From the NCBI GenBank assembly GCA_009783865.1, contig WRCR01000014.1, forward strand, positions 1 through 21,596: a stretch of DNA of 21,596 nt, in the 5' to 3' direction. Every line of letters begins with the position of its first letter. Within the stretch, counting starts at the first letter, position 1. The DNA is from Planctomycetaceae bacterium (GTDB lineage: Bacteria; Planctomycetota; Planctomycetia; Pirellulales; Thermoguttaceae). The position numbers and the translations under genes are program-made. Below, one piece after another: positions 1 through 7,763 of the stretch. The notes below the pieces were generated by a model. The model saw nothing but the letters and a program-made list of their open reading frames with translations, made no database searches and was not told the DNA's origin.

Positions 1-60
1 CAATCGAAAAAAACGAAAAAGTCAATGAAAAAATCCCGTCCGATGCGGATTTTTCGGTAA
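1..60 (+). CDS. Possible C-terminal fragment of a rightward gene (low confidence)
   Basis: Two rightward frames are open from the left edge. One ends with TAA at 58-60, is lysine/arginine rich, and stops exactly where a hairpin begins. The other runs from base 3 to TAA at 129-131 and would overlap the end of comF by 38 bases. I favour the first because a terminator-like hairpin follows at once, but both are too short to identify. No function can be assigned, and the stretch could also be non-coding. Confidence 0.25.
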   Translation, partial: QSKKTKKSMKKSRPMRIFR

Positions 61-92
61 ATAACGCCGCAGCCCTTCGGTTTGCGGTTATT
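60..92. terminator. Hairpin between convergent gene ends
   Basis: AATAAC plus CGCA (60-65, 68-71, with GC bulged) pair with TGCGGTTATT (83-92) around an 11-base loop. The hairpin sits just before the comF stop at 94-96 and after a possible rightward stop at 58-60. It could serve as a bidirectional terminator. There is no long T-tract, so this is a moderate call. Confidence 0.4.
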
Positions 93-93
93 A

Positions 94-924
94 TTAATGT
101 GAAACGAATTGTCCTTCTGCCCTCGCAATAACGCAGACCGCTATTGATTTTGCGCCCGCTTTTTTCAATACCTTCGCAATTTCATTGCAAGTTGCGCCGG
201 TAGTGAAAATATCATCGACAAGAAGAATGTTCTTTCCCGCAATTTTTCCCGCTGTTATACTTTTTTTGTGGACGACAAAAGCCCCATAGACATTCTGATG
301 CCGGCTCTTCGGCGAAAGCGTGTGCTGCAATTCCGTACTTCGAATCCGGCGGAGTAAATGTTTTTTCATCGGAATACGCAAAAAATCCGCCAGATTCTGC
401 GCAATTTTCTCTGCCGGATTGATGCCGCCGCGGGACAAGTAATACCGCTTCCAATGACTCGGCACCGGAATGACGAAGTCGGGCTTTTCCGCCAAAATCG
501 CTTCTTTGCGCTCTTGAAACAGCAGCGAAGTGAGTGCGTCGGCAATGCGGCCGGTCTTTTCCGTTTTCATTTGCAGAATCAACCGGCGCAATTCATTTTC
601 GTATTCTCCAAGCGCAATGACTTTGGTAAAACGAAATTGGGTACTTCGGCAGCGGATACAGCCGGTTCGCTGTGAAGGCGGTGCATATTGCTGTGTATCG
701 GGATGTAAAAAACGCCGACCGCCGCAGCGCAAACAATAACCGCCGTTGGGAGTAATTAACGCCTCGGCACAAGCCGGACACGGCATCAGCGTTCTACCGG
801 CTGACAATCCAACGGTATCTTCCGAAAGATGTTGACCGCAAAGCGGACACAGCGGCGGACAAATCAGGTCAAGCAGCGGTGTCAAGACGGCTTTCAGATG
901 GGTGAGCAAAAGTTTCGGCAGCAT
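94..924 (-). CDS. comF: ComF family phosphoribosyltransferase-like protein
   Basis: ComF proteins contain a cysteine-rich zinc finger and a type I phosphoribosyltransferase fold. They are linked to DNA uptake in naturally competent bacteria, although many carriers are not known to be competent. Seen here: an N-terminal run of CxxC pairs (CPLCG, CPAC, CLRCGG, CIRC) followed by the PRPP-binding signature ILLVDDIFTTGAT and a final AKSIAVCVIAR strand. I place the start at ATG 924 (276 residues). An in-frame TTG at 948 exists, but it lies only about 6 bases from the transcription start predicted by a strong promoter (984-989/961-966). Neither start has a clear Shine-Dalgarno sequence. Length and domain order are normal for the family. 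The gene has its own promoter, so it need not depend on mnmA upstream. Confidence 0.93.
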   Translation of the reverse strand: MLPKLLLTHLKAVLTPLLDLICPPLCPLCGQHLSEDTVGLSAGRTLMPCPACAEALITPNGGYCLRCGGRRFLHPDTQQYAPPSQRTGCIRCRSTQFRFTKVIALGEYENELRRLILQMKTEKTGRIADALTSLLFQERKEAILAEKPDFVIPVPSHWKRYYLSRGGINPAEKIAQNLADFLRIPMKKHLLRRIRSTELQHTLSPKSRHQNVYGAFVVHKKSITAGKIAGKNILLVDDIFTTGATCNEIAKVLKKAGAKSIAVCVIARAEGQFVSH

Positions 925-960
925 CTCGGCTTCGATTTTAAGCGGCAATACATCGAACGC

Positions 961-989
961 ATTTTATCGGCAGATTTGCATAATGTCAA
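961..989 (-). promoter_or_regulatory. Sigma70-type promoter of comF
   Basis: On the minus strand TTGACA (plus 984-989) and TAAAAT (plus 961-966) are separated by 17 bases. Transcription should start near 954, giving a leader of about 30 bases to ATG 924 and making the TTG at 948 unlikely as start. The rest of the 925-1141 gap is AT-rich, with no other clear signal. Confidence 0.7.
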
Positions 990-1141
990 CCGATTAAAGC
1001 ACGCCGCCTTCAAGTCGAATTTTTCTAACAATTTCGATTTTTTTTCGTAAAGATATTTAGATTGTCTTGAAAAATCAATTTTTACGGCGGTCCCAATGAT
1101 TTCTTTGCCCGGCGTTTCACAAGTATTTCACAATCGGACGA

Positions 1142-2245
1142 TTACGTCTCTGTTATAATTGTGCCGCCGCCGAGAACGACATCACCGTCATACAGCACAA
1201 CTGCTTGACCGGCGGTTATCGCCTTCTGCGGTTCATCGAAAATAACCCTGATGCGGTCTTCGGCAATCTGTTCGACAACCGCCGGTTTCTCAACCTGCCG
1301 ATAACGGATTTTCGCTTTGCAGCGCAGCGGTTTGTCAATCCGCGCAAATGGAATCAGATTTATATCCGCCGCCTCAAGCGAAGAGGAATATAATTCGTCT
1401 ATCTTGCAGAGAATTACCGTGTTATTTGGAATATCAAACTTCTTCACATAATACGGCGTTTTATCGGCAATGCCAAGCCCTTTGCGCTGTCCAATAGTAT
1501 AACGGATAAGACCGCGATGCACACCGACCTTTTTGCCTTCCGTGTTGATAAAATCGCCGTCCGCCCATTGTTTGCCGGTGCAGCGTTCAATGAAACCCGC
1601 ATAATCACCGTCCGGTATGAAACATATATCCTGACTCTCCCGTCTTTGAGCGTTCATTAAATCGTACTTTTCGGCAAGGTTCCGTGTTTCGCTCTTTTGA
1701 AAACCGCCAAGCGGAAACAGTGACCGCCGAAGTTGTTCCTGCGTGAGCGCATAGAGTACATAACTTTGGTCTTTCGCCGCATCCGCCGCTTTTTTCAACA
1801 GATACCGGTCAGCGGCAGCATCGTATTCTTTTCTGACATAATGACCGGTTGCGATGAAATCGTAATTCAATTCGTCCGCTTTTTTCAGGAAACGCTCAAA
1901 CTTCAAGAACCGATTGCAGAAAACGCAGGGATTCGGTGTCAACGCCTTCTGATACGAAGCAACGAAATGCTCAATCACCGTTTTGTGAAATAACTCCGTG
2001 AAGTCGAAAACGTAAAACGGTATGCCGAGTTGAACGCAAACACTGCGGGCATCATCTTGCGGTGATGCTGCGTCAATGTTTTCGCTGTTGAACATTATCA
2101 TGGTTGCGCCGCCGCAAGTAAATCCTTGTTCTTTCAGCAGAACGCAAGCGGCGGAACTATCGACTCCGCCGCTCATTGCTGTCAATACACTGGGAACCGG
2201 CAGGTTATCACCTGCCGCTCTTATCGTGTTATTCTTTCCATTCAT
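1142..2245 (-). CDS. mnmA: tRNA-specific 2-thiouridylase MnmA
   Basis: MnmA adds the sulfur of 2-thiouridine at wobble position 34 of tRNA-Lys, -Glu and -Gln in the cytoplasm, using ATP and a persulfide relay. Seen here, numbered from ATG 2245 (367 residues): the PP-loop SGGVDSS at 25-31, first catalytic cysteine in NPCVFCN (C107), second in DICFIP (C208), the conserved GQRKGLG motif, and a C-terminal beta-barrel. The start codon lies inside the last codons of the upstream DUF4091-GH16 gene, overlapping it by 17 bases in another frame, so translation may be coupled. Residues about 9-17 are encoded by a palindromic repeat (2195-2220) that also occurs after trpD. This gives an N-terminus longer than is usual before the PP-loop. 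No ATG lies between this start and the PP-loop motif. Confidence 0.95.
   Translation of the reverse strand: MNGKNNTIRAAGDNLPVPSVLTAMSGGVDSSAACVLLKEQGFTCGGATMIMFNSENIDAASPQDDARSVCVQLGIPFYVFDFTELFHKTVIEHFVASYQKALTPNPCVFCNRFLKFERFLKKADELNYDFIATGHYVRKEYDAAADRYLLKKAADAAKDQSYVLYALTQEQLRRSLFPLGGFQKSETRNLAEKYDLMNAQRRESQDICFIPDGDYAGFIERCTGKQWADGDFINTEGKKVGVHRGLIRYTIGQRKGLGIADKTPYYVKKFDIPNNTVILCKIDELYSSSLEAADINLIPFARIDKPLRCKAKIRYRQVEKPAVVEQIAEDRIRVIFDEPQKAITAGQAVVLYDGDVVLGGGTIITET
2195..2220 (-). repeat. Palindromic repeat with GTGATAAC core, inside the start of mnmA
   Basis: The minus strand reads an 8-bp stem CGGCAGGT / ACCTGCCG around a GATA loop, flanked by GAG and GTT. The 26-base unit matches plus 9445-9470 at 24 positions. 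The two differences are partners in one stem base pair (A-T here, G-C there). It begins about 9 bases after the stop of the DUF4091-GH16 gene, where a terminator might be expected, but no T-run follows and mnmA reads through it. Confidence 0.7.
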
Positions 2246-5200
2246 AATACCGTACCCAATCGATGTACATTTCAACGGGCAGGTCTTTCGGGTCAACTGC
2301 GCCAACCCAATTGCCGCCCAACTGCATGTCAAGCATCAAATAATAAGGTTGATTGAACGGGAATTGTCCTTCAAGGTCTGTCTCGATTTTAGGATAAGTG
2401 AGTGTATGCTTACCATTGATGGAGAACACCAATTTATCGGGAAACAGTTCGACAGCATAGACGTTGTATTCGTTGTTGTGAATCGGTCCGGTTCCCCCTT
2501 TTGGGGGCTTACTCTGCTTGAGATTAAGGGTGTAAAACGAATGGACGGTTTGATAGGCAATACCTTCGCCGTTGAGACGTTCCATAATATCAATTTCACC
2601 GCCATTAGGGTATTTTGCATTTTTATCAAAAGGCAGCAGCCAAAAAGCAGGCCAGGCACCTTTTGCATTTCCCAGTTTGGCTTTAATCTCAATCTTGCCT
2701 AAAAATCCCTTTTTGTCCTTCGTATAAACACCTCCCGTGATAAATGGCACGTCATCATTGGGCAAGCCGGGATTCACCATGCCGCGAAGAATTAACTTGC
2801 CGTCTTTGACATCGTACAGCGGTTCATAATCCGACATGTAATTATTCCAATCGGAACGACCGCGGGGAATTTTACTCCACACCTTGTCATCGAGTTTGTC
2901 GAAGTTATCTTCCCAGACAAGTTGCCAGCCCTTTGTATTTGTCGAGGCGGCTGCCGGCTTTTGGGCTTTTTCAATCAATTTCTCAAGCATATCACCAACT
3001 TTTTGACGATGTTCATAAAGCGGTCTTGGGTCGATAGTGAAATCGGTCATCGTTCTCGATACCGATTCAGGAACTTCGAGCAACTTGTTGGCGGCTTCAC
3101 GCTCTGCGTCCGAAAGTTTTCCCGCCAGGTCTTTCACTAATTCGCGAAGTTTATAGAACATTTCGTAGTCCTCAACTCCTTCACGAATCATTTCCCAGCG
3201 GATACTCGAAACCGGTTTATCGAAATTCGGCTTGCCGTCGTTCATTCCCGGCACTGCGGCGGAAAGCGGCGGATAAATGAAACGTCCGTCGCCGTTGCCC
3301 CATTTTGCTTTCGACCCTTTCGGAGTTGAATAACCGCTGACATAACCCATCGGGTCTTCGTAAGGATTCTGGAAACTGTCGGGAAATGCCGCATTGCTTG
3401 TCCAGTAATTCGACTGCCAAACCAGAGAGCCGATGACTTCCCGCTGCCATGCCTGCCAATGCCACACCCGCAACTCTGTTGCCGGATGGTCAATGAACAG
3501 CGTACAATACGGGGCTTTCGGTCCCGTGCAAACATACCACCAGAACCGCTCTCCCTTGTCCATTCGTTTCCTGGCGGCATCATAATCGAAGTTATAGGAA
3601 ACAGGACACCAGATATCGAGAGTAGTATTTGCTTTCTTAAGTGCTTCGAGGAAACCGGGGTTAGGTTCTTCCGTCATCATTCGGCTTAATCCGGGCGCGT
3701 ATTTCTGCAATTTAGCAGTACCGTTGGCGACAAATTCGTAGTCCCTCGGAGCAGGTTCGTCAAACCAATAGACGTACGCTTTTTCCAGCCAATTCTTTTC
3801 CTTGAGATGATTAACATACTTCGTGTAATAGTCAGCCATCATTGCTTTGTACTGCGGCGTATCCTCACCGTATTTGAGAATAGCCGGGTCAGTTCTTGCG
3901 TGAAAAGTTCCGCTGCCGAGTCCGTATCCTCTGACTCTGAAATGAGAGAAGTTATACTTTTCAATCACCCGGCTCAATTCGGCATCGCATCTTGAAAAGT
4001 CAATTTCGCACTTTGATTTTTCGGGCTCATTATCGTCCGGCAACCACTTCACAGAAAAATTATCGAGCGGTGTCGGGTCGTAGATACTGATGCGGTGGTC
4101 GGCAAACAACTGCCAATAACTGTCGAGAACCTTCCGCTTGTCGGCATCCGTTTTCGCATTGTGATATTGGAAAGCAAGCCCCGGATTGAAACCGTAAGCG
4201 GTTTCATGCCGGTTTACCTTCGGCAAGGCGAAGTTCCAAACCTTTACGGCAAAAGGAATTACGAGCGGCTTCATTCCCTTCTCGGCAGTCAATTCAACTG
4301 TACCAGTGTAGGTCCCCGCCGCAGCATCCGCTGGTACTTTCACGCAAATCCAGACCGGTTGATTATTTCCTGCTGCAACCGTTAACGGCTTATCAAGCGG
4401 CGGAAGTGCGTCAGGATAATCGGCAATCATTGCCGTTGCGTCTGTTTTGCTATGAACAAAATGATAATAAGCGTAAAGTAATTCAACATTCTTTGCGGGA
4501 ATGATGTTGTTTCCGCTTTTCAAATCAGTGACCGAACCGGTTAAATTTTGTATCGGTGCATTATCGGCTGCTTTAACGACAATTTGAAAGTCCTCGAAAT
4601 CGTTCTTTGCCGCTGTTATAAGGATTTGTTTTTTAGTTTCCGGTGCAGGAACGATTCTCTTGCGCGGCACTTTCCAGTCGGCTTCAGCCCACCATACTTG
4701 TTCGTTGATGTAATAACCGTAATCAGTGCGCTCAAAGGAATTGGTTATGGTCTGAAATGTATAGAAACGACCGGGCAATTCAATTTTTTGCGTTGCCGTT
4801 CCCGGTGTTGTCGATTTCTCTATTGGAAATTTCTTCGTTTCCTGCGGAGTTATAACGACGACTTCGCTGTCCGTCAGATACAACTTGTCCGCCGCAGCAG
4901 GCGGGTTTCCGCTGGCAGTTGCGTAAATTGTTTCACCGCGGACATCGATTTGTTTAGCATCGAGTCCCTGATATTTTCCAAGCGGTGCTTCAATACCCAC
5001 GCTGTTAACCTGAAATGATGCGCCTTGCAAACCGGTGACGCGGACACATATTTTATCAAGCGGAAACAGTGACTGCGGCACTTGACAATCTGTTGTGCCG
5101 ATTTTTGTGATACGACCAACTTCCGTCCAGTTTTCGCCGTCTTTGCTTACTTCGACAAGACCTTCGCCGCGGACGAAATAGTTGGCACTGACAGTAACTT

Positions 5201-5894
5201 TTGCGCTGCCGAAGGGAATCGGAGCGGTCTTGCCTTCCGGCACAAGCGAGAAGCAGTAAGTTAAATTTGAATTGCTGCCAAAGGGAAAACGGTCTGAATT
5301 GAAACTGGCGTTCGCGGAAACAAACGGACGATGAATGTTCGCACCTTCGCCGCCAAAAGCGGAATTGAATGTATAAACGCCGTCCTGAATTTTTTCGCCT
5401 TCGCCGAGAATGAGAAATGTTTTTTCGCTGCCGAGTTGAAACTCGGTTCGCTTCAATACCGGCACAACGGTTTCGAGTTTAGGGTTCTTGAATTGAAATG
5501 TGCCGGTTGACTCCCATTGTCCGACGCGGAGTTTTGCTTTCGTTTGATTGCTGCCAGCTTGGAAACAGAAGGAATGTGTTTTCCAGTTGTCTTTTTCGGC
5601 ACGATAATCACGGGAAAAGCCGCTGACACCGCAGGGCAGGCAGCCGCCGGAAGCGTCTACGCCTTTGATTTCTACGCTAAAGCGGTACTGCACACCGGAT
5701 TTTAATTCGATGTCCGGCGAGAGCCATTGTGACGTACTTTTGCCGTCACCGGTAACTTCAAATATGTTGTTGTCAACGATTTTGCCGGTACTGGTGAGTT
5801 TCCAATCGGATAACTGCGGTATCGCAATGTCCGCCGCAGACACCGCAACGGAACAAATAAAAAACGACAAGAGAACGAGAAATAATTTTTTCAT
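2229..5894 (-). CDS. Secreted two-enzyme protein: DUF4091/GH123-like glycosidase fused to GH16
   Basis: A 1221-residue exported protein. Residues 1-20 are a signal peptide (MKK, hydrophobic core, AVSA). Residues about 55-145 look like a carbohydrate-binding beta-sandwich, and 150-400 hold further beta-rich modules. Residues about 425-960 are DUF4091/GH123-like, with an adjacent Asp-Glu pair in WFDEP (D712, E713) where GH123 beta-N-acetylgalactosaminidases keep their catalytic pair, and the typical closing segment RWEMIREGVEDYEMFY (900-914). Residues 989-1221 are GH16: WPAFWLLP, then catalytic EIDIME (E1100, D1102, E1105) and a final YIDWVRYYEW strand. GH16 enzymes cut beta-1,3/1,4 glucans, galactans or host O-glycans; the substrate cannot be read here. 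AGGG at 5903-5906 lies 8 bases before ATG 5894. The gene has its own promoter diverging from the trp promoter and runs into mnmA. Confidence 0.9.
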   Translation of the reverse strand: MKKLFLVLLSFFICSVAVSAADIAIPQLSDWKLTSTGKIVDNNIFEVTGDGKSTSQWLSPDIELKSGVQYRFSVEIKGVDASGGCLPCGVSGFSRDYRAEKDNWKTHSFCFQAGSNQTKAKLRVGQWESTGTFQFKNPKLETVVPVLKRTEFQLGSEKTFLILGEGEKIQDGVYTFNSAFGGEGANIHRPFVSANASFNSDRFPFGSNSNLTYCFSLVPEGKTAPIPFGSAKVTVSANYFVRGEGLVEVSKDGENWTEVGRITKIGTTDCQVPQSLFPLDKICVRVTGLQGASFQVNSVGIEAPLGKYQGLDAKQIDVRGETIYATASGNPPAAADKLYLTDSEVVVITPQETKKFPIEKSTTPGTATQKIELPGRFYTFQTITNSFERTDYGYYINEQVWWAEADWKVPRKRIVPAPETKKQILITAAKNDFEDFQIVVKAADNAPIQNLTGSVTDLKSGNNIIPAKNVELLYAYYHFVHSKTDATAMIADYPDALPPLDKPLTVAAGNNQPVWICVKVPADAAAGTYTGTVELTAEKGMKPLVIPFAVKVWNFALPKVNRHETAYGFNPGLAFQYHNAKTDADKRKVLDSYWQLFADHRISIYDPTPLDNFSVKWLPDDNEPEKSKCEIDFSRCDAELSRVIEKYNFSHFRVRGYGLGSGTFHARTDPAILKYGEDTPQYKAMMADYYTKYVNHLKEKNWLEKAYVYWFDEPAPRDYEFVANGTAKLQKYAPGLSRMMTEEPNPGFLEALKKANTTLDIWCPVSYNFDYDAARKRMDKGERFWWYVCTGPKAPYCTLFIDHPATELRVWHWQAWQREVIGSLVWQSNYWTSNAAFPDSFQNPYEDPMGYVSGYSTPKGSKAKWGNGDGRFIYPPLSAAVPGMNDGKPNFDKPVSSIRWEMIREGVEDYEMFYKLRELVKDLAGKLSDAEREAANKLLEVPESVSRTMTDFTIDPRPLYEHRQKVGDMLEKLIEKAQKPAAASTNTKGWQLVWEDNFDKLDDKVWSKIPRGRSDWNNYMSDYEPLYDVKDGKLILRGMVNPGLPNDDVPFITGGVYTKDKKGFLGKIEIKAKLGNAKGAWPAFWLLPFDKNAKYPNGGEIDIMERLNGEGIAYQTVHSFYTLNLKQSKPPKGGTGPIHNNEYNVYAVELFPDKLVFSINGKHTLTYPKIETDLEGQFPFNQPYYLMLDMQLGGNWVGAVDPKDLPVEMYIDWVRYYEWKE

Positions 5895-5962
5895 GATAGT
5901 TTCCCTAAATTGTATTTTAACGGTGCCGGCGCGAGATGTTAATCTTACGCATTACTGCCTTA

Positions 5963-5990
5963 ATCTTATACTAAATGAAACGAAAGTCAA
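5963..5990 (-). promoter_or_regulatory. Promoter of the DUF4091-GH16 gene
   Basis: The minus strand shows TTGACT (plus 5985-5990), a 16-base spacer and TAAGAT (plus 5963-5968; 4 of 6 consensus bases). Transcription would start near 5956, about 60 bases upstream of ATG 5894. Its -35 box lies back to back with the trp -35 box, only 14 bases away. Confidence 0.5.
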
Positions 5991-6004
5991 CACTTCTGCC
6001 CCCT

Positions 6005-6032
6005 TTGACTTTTTCAGGAATTTTACTATAAT
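6005..6032 (+). promoter_or_regulatory. Promoter of the trp operon
   Basis: TTGACT (6005-6010), a 16-base spacer and a perfect TATAAT (6027-6032). Transcription should begin near 6039, about 40 bases before the leader ORF and 230 bases before trpE. I saw no clear operator-like palindrome across it. Confidence 0.75.
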
Positions 6033-6079
6033 TGATTTCAAGTTCGGGTTAAGATATCGGAAATTCAAAATCCAGATTG

Positions 6080-6172
6080 ATGAAAAATATTTTCTCCGCA
6101 TCTTTTGAAAACAGTTGGCGTTGGCGGCAAAGTCCCGGAATCGTCCGCTTGAAAGATGTGTACTCGATTTAG
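6080..6172 (+). CDS. trpL: Candidate trp operon leader peptide (30 residues)
   Basis: This short ORF begins with ATG 6080 and ends with TAG 6170-6172. It encodes 30 residues starting MKNIFSASF, with Trp-Arg-Trp at 13-15 (TGG at 6116-6118 and 6122-6124). It lies between a near-consensus promoter and a strong terminator directly upstream of trpE, where a ribosome-stalling leader peptide would be. The family role, known from E. coli trpL, is to sense charged tRNA-Trp: stalling at the Trp codons lets an antiterminator form. Two points differ from the classic model: there is no clear Shine-Dalgarno sequence, and the stop codon lies downstream of the proposed antiterminator strand rather than before it. 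That two Trp codons cluster here by chance is possible but unlikely. Confidence 0.65.
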   Translation: MKNIFSASFENSWRWRQSPGIVRLKDVYSI

Positions 6173-6231
6173 ATTTCCCGACTAAACAAGTATCAACAGC
6201 CGTAAGCGGAAACGCTTGCGGCTGTTTTTTT
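6123..6231 (+). promoter_or_regulatory. Candidate trp attenuator (alternative RNA helices)
   Basis: Strand 1 is GGCGG (6123-6127), overlapping the second Trp codon. It can pair with CCGCT (6145-6149). Strand 2 is TCCGCTTG (6144-6151). It can instead pair with TAAGCGGA (6203-6210), which is the left arm of the terminator. Forming 2:3 would destroy the terminator. A ribosome stalled on the Trp codons would cover strand 1 and leave strand 2 free. The 2:3 helix is 8 bp with one G-U pair. Confidence 0.55.
6196..6231 (+). terminator. Intrinsic terminator in the trp leader (attenuator)
   Basis: A 13-bp stem (6196-6208 with 6213-6225, one T-G wobble) is capped by a GAAA tetraloop and followed by seven T residues (6225-6231). 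It lies after a promoter and before trpE, with no complete gene between, so its natural role is control of readthrough into the operon. Confidence 0.85.
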
Positions 6232-6266
6232 ATGACTAACTATCACCATTCTATTAGGTCAAAACT

Positions 6267-7754
6267 ATGCTGAAATATCAGCCGGATTTGGAAACATTTT
6301 TGAACGATTGCCGAAATGCCGATGTCGTTCCGGTTTTCTGCAAGGTCCTCGCCGACCATCACACCGCCGTTTCACTGCTGCGCCGGTTCTACAAAGAACC
6401 GAATCAGAACGGTATCTTCCTTCTCGAAAGTGCGGAAGGCGGTGAAAAATGGGGACGATATTCTTTTCTCGGAATCGAGACACACACCTTCATTGATGTA
6501 CTTGAAGATACCGTTGTTATTACCGAGACCAACACCGGCAACGCCGAAACGATACCGCATCATAACAAACCGCTCGATGTTTTGCGGACTATCATGCAGC
6601 GGTACAAGCCGGCGGAAAGTGAGAACCTGCCGCGGTTCTTCGGCGGACTTGTCGGTTATTTTACTTACGAAATGACGGCGTTTTTTGAAAACATTCCGCA
6701 TAAACTCAAAGATGAACCGTTTGCACGATTTGTTATTCCGAAAGTCGTTTTAATACTCGACAATGCAAAACAATCATTGACGGTCTGCGTTCTTGCTTTC
6801 CCGAAAAAAGATGCGCCAAAAGACGAATTGAAAACACTGTACCGCGAAGCGATTCAACATATCGAAAAAGTGTGCGGACAGTTGGAAGAACCGCTCGATG
6901 CAAAGCAGCCGTCCGCAGAAGACGAATTGAATTTAACGGCAATCATTCCCGAATATGAGTACCGCAAACGAGTCGGTATTATCAAGGAACACATCAAGAA
7001 CGGCGATATTATTCAATGTGTGTTTTCGCAGCCCTTTGTAACGGATAGCGCGCCGGACTCGGTTTCACTGTATCGGGCGTTGCGGTTTGCGAATCCTTCG
7101 CCGTATCTTTTTTTCATGCATCTCGGCGATACGGTTCTTGTCGGATCATCACCGGAGACAATGGTTCGTCTTGAAGGACGCACGGCAACGCTGCGCCCAA
7201 TTGCAGGTACAAGAAAGCGCGGCAATACCGAACAGCGGGACAGGGAACTTGCCGACGAAATGCTCCGGGACCCGAAGGAAAAAGCGGAACATCTTATGCT
7301 TGTCGATTTGGGACGCAACGACTTGGGACGCATCGCAAAGACCGGAACGGTTCAAGTTACCGATTTAATGTTTATCGAAAGATATTCTCATGTTATGCAT
7401 CTCGTTTCCAATGTGACGGCACAACTCGAAGACGGTCTTGACGGTTTTCATTTGTTTGAGTCGGCATTTCCCGCCGGAACATTGAGCGGTGCGCCGAAGG
7501 TTCGTGCGATGCAAATTATTGCAGAGCAAGAAGATACAGCGCGGGGACCTTACGGCGGTGCAGCGGGTTATATTTCTTTCAACGGCAACATCGACTTTGC
7601 GATAACAATCCGCACCGCAAAAATCCGCAACGGAAAATTGACTGCTCAAGCGGGCGGCGGCATCGTGTATGATTCCGACCCGGAACTGGAACGAAAAGAA
7701 ACCGTCAACAAAGCGATGGGTATTTCACGCGCACTTTCACTATTAACACGTTAG
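6267..7754 (+). CDS. trpE: Anthranilate synthase component I
   Basis: TrpE forms anthranilate from chorismate, using ammonia passed from the TrpG glutaminase; this is the first committed step of tryptophan synthesis. The 495-residue length is normal. Seen here: the N-terminal feedback-site motif LLESAEGGEKWGRYSF (residues about 52-68), and in the C-terminal chorismate-binding domain IAGTRKRG, LVDLGRNDLGR, PAGTLSGAPKVRAMQI and the closing GGGIVYDSDPELERKE. The LLES motif indicates that tryptophan inhibition is probably kept. The gene is separated by 9 bases from trpG, which makes a separate TrpE/TrpG pair rather than a fusion. ATG 6267 fits the family N-terminus. Transcription is probably controlled by the upstream leader attenuator. 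An aminodeoxychorismate synthase (PabB) is the main alternative, but the trpD neighbour argues for TrpE. Confidence 0.95.
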   Translation: MLKYQPDLETFLNDCRNADVVPVFCKVLADHHTAVSLLRRFYKEPNQNGIFLLESAEGGEKWGRYSFLGIETHTFIDVLEDTVVITETNTGNAETIPHHNKPLDVLRTIMQRYKPAESENLPRFFGGLVGYFTYEMTAFFENIPHKLKDEPFARFVIPKVVLILDNAKQSLTVCVLAFPKKDAPKDELKTLYREAIQHIEKVCGQLEEPLDAKQPSAEDELNLTAIIPEYEYRKRVGIIKEHIKNGDIIQCVFSQPFVTDSAPDSVSLYRALRFANPSPYLFFMHLGDTVLVGSSPETMVRLEGRTATLRPIAGTRKRGNTEQRDRELADEMLRDPKEKAEHLMLVDLGRNDLGRIAKTGTVQVTDLMFIERYSHVMHLVSNVTAQLEDGLDGFHLFESAFPAGTLSGAPKVRAMQIIAEQEDTARGPYGGAAGYISFNGNIDFAITIRTAKIRNGKLTAQAGGGIVYDSDPELERKETVNKAMGISRALSLLTR

Positions 7755-7763
7755 GAGACCACA

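Noticed and set aside
358..675. Open frame on the plus strand antisense to comF
   Set aside because: It lies wholly within comF, whose zinc-finger and PRPP motifs are unmistakable; the product has no recognisable feature.
2246..2332. Longer mnmA start at 2332
   Set aside because: It would deepen the overlap with the glycosidase gene to over 100 bases and add residues with no family resemblance; ATG 2245 suffices.
2076..2702. 208-codon plus-strand frame across the mnmA/GH16 junction
   Set aside because: It is antisense to two well-supported genes, lacks a ribosome-binding site and has no domain-like pattern.
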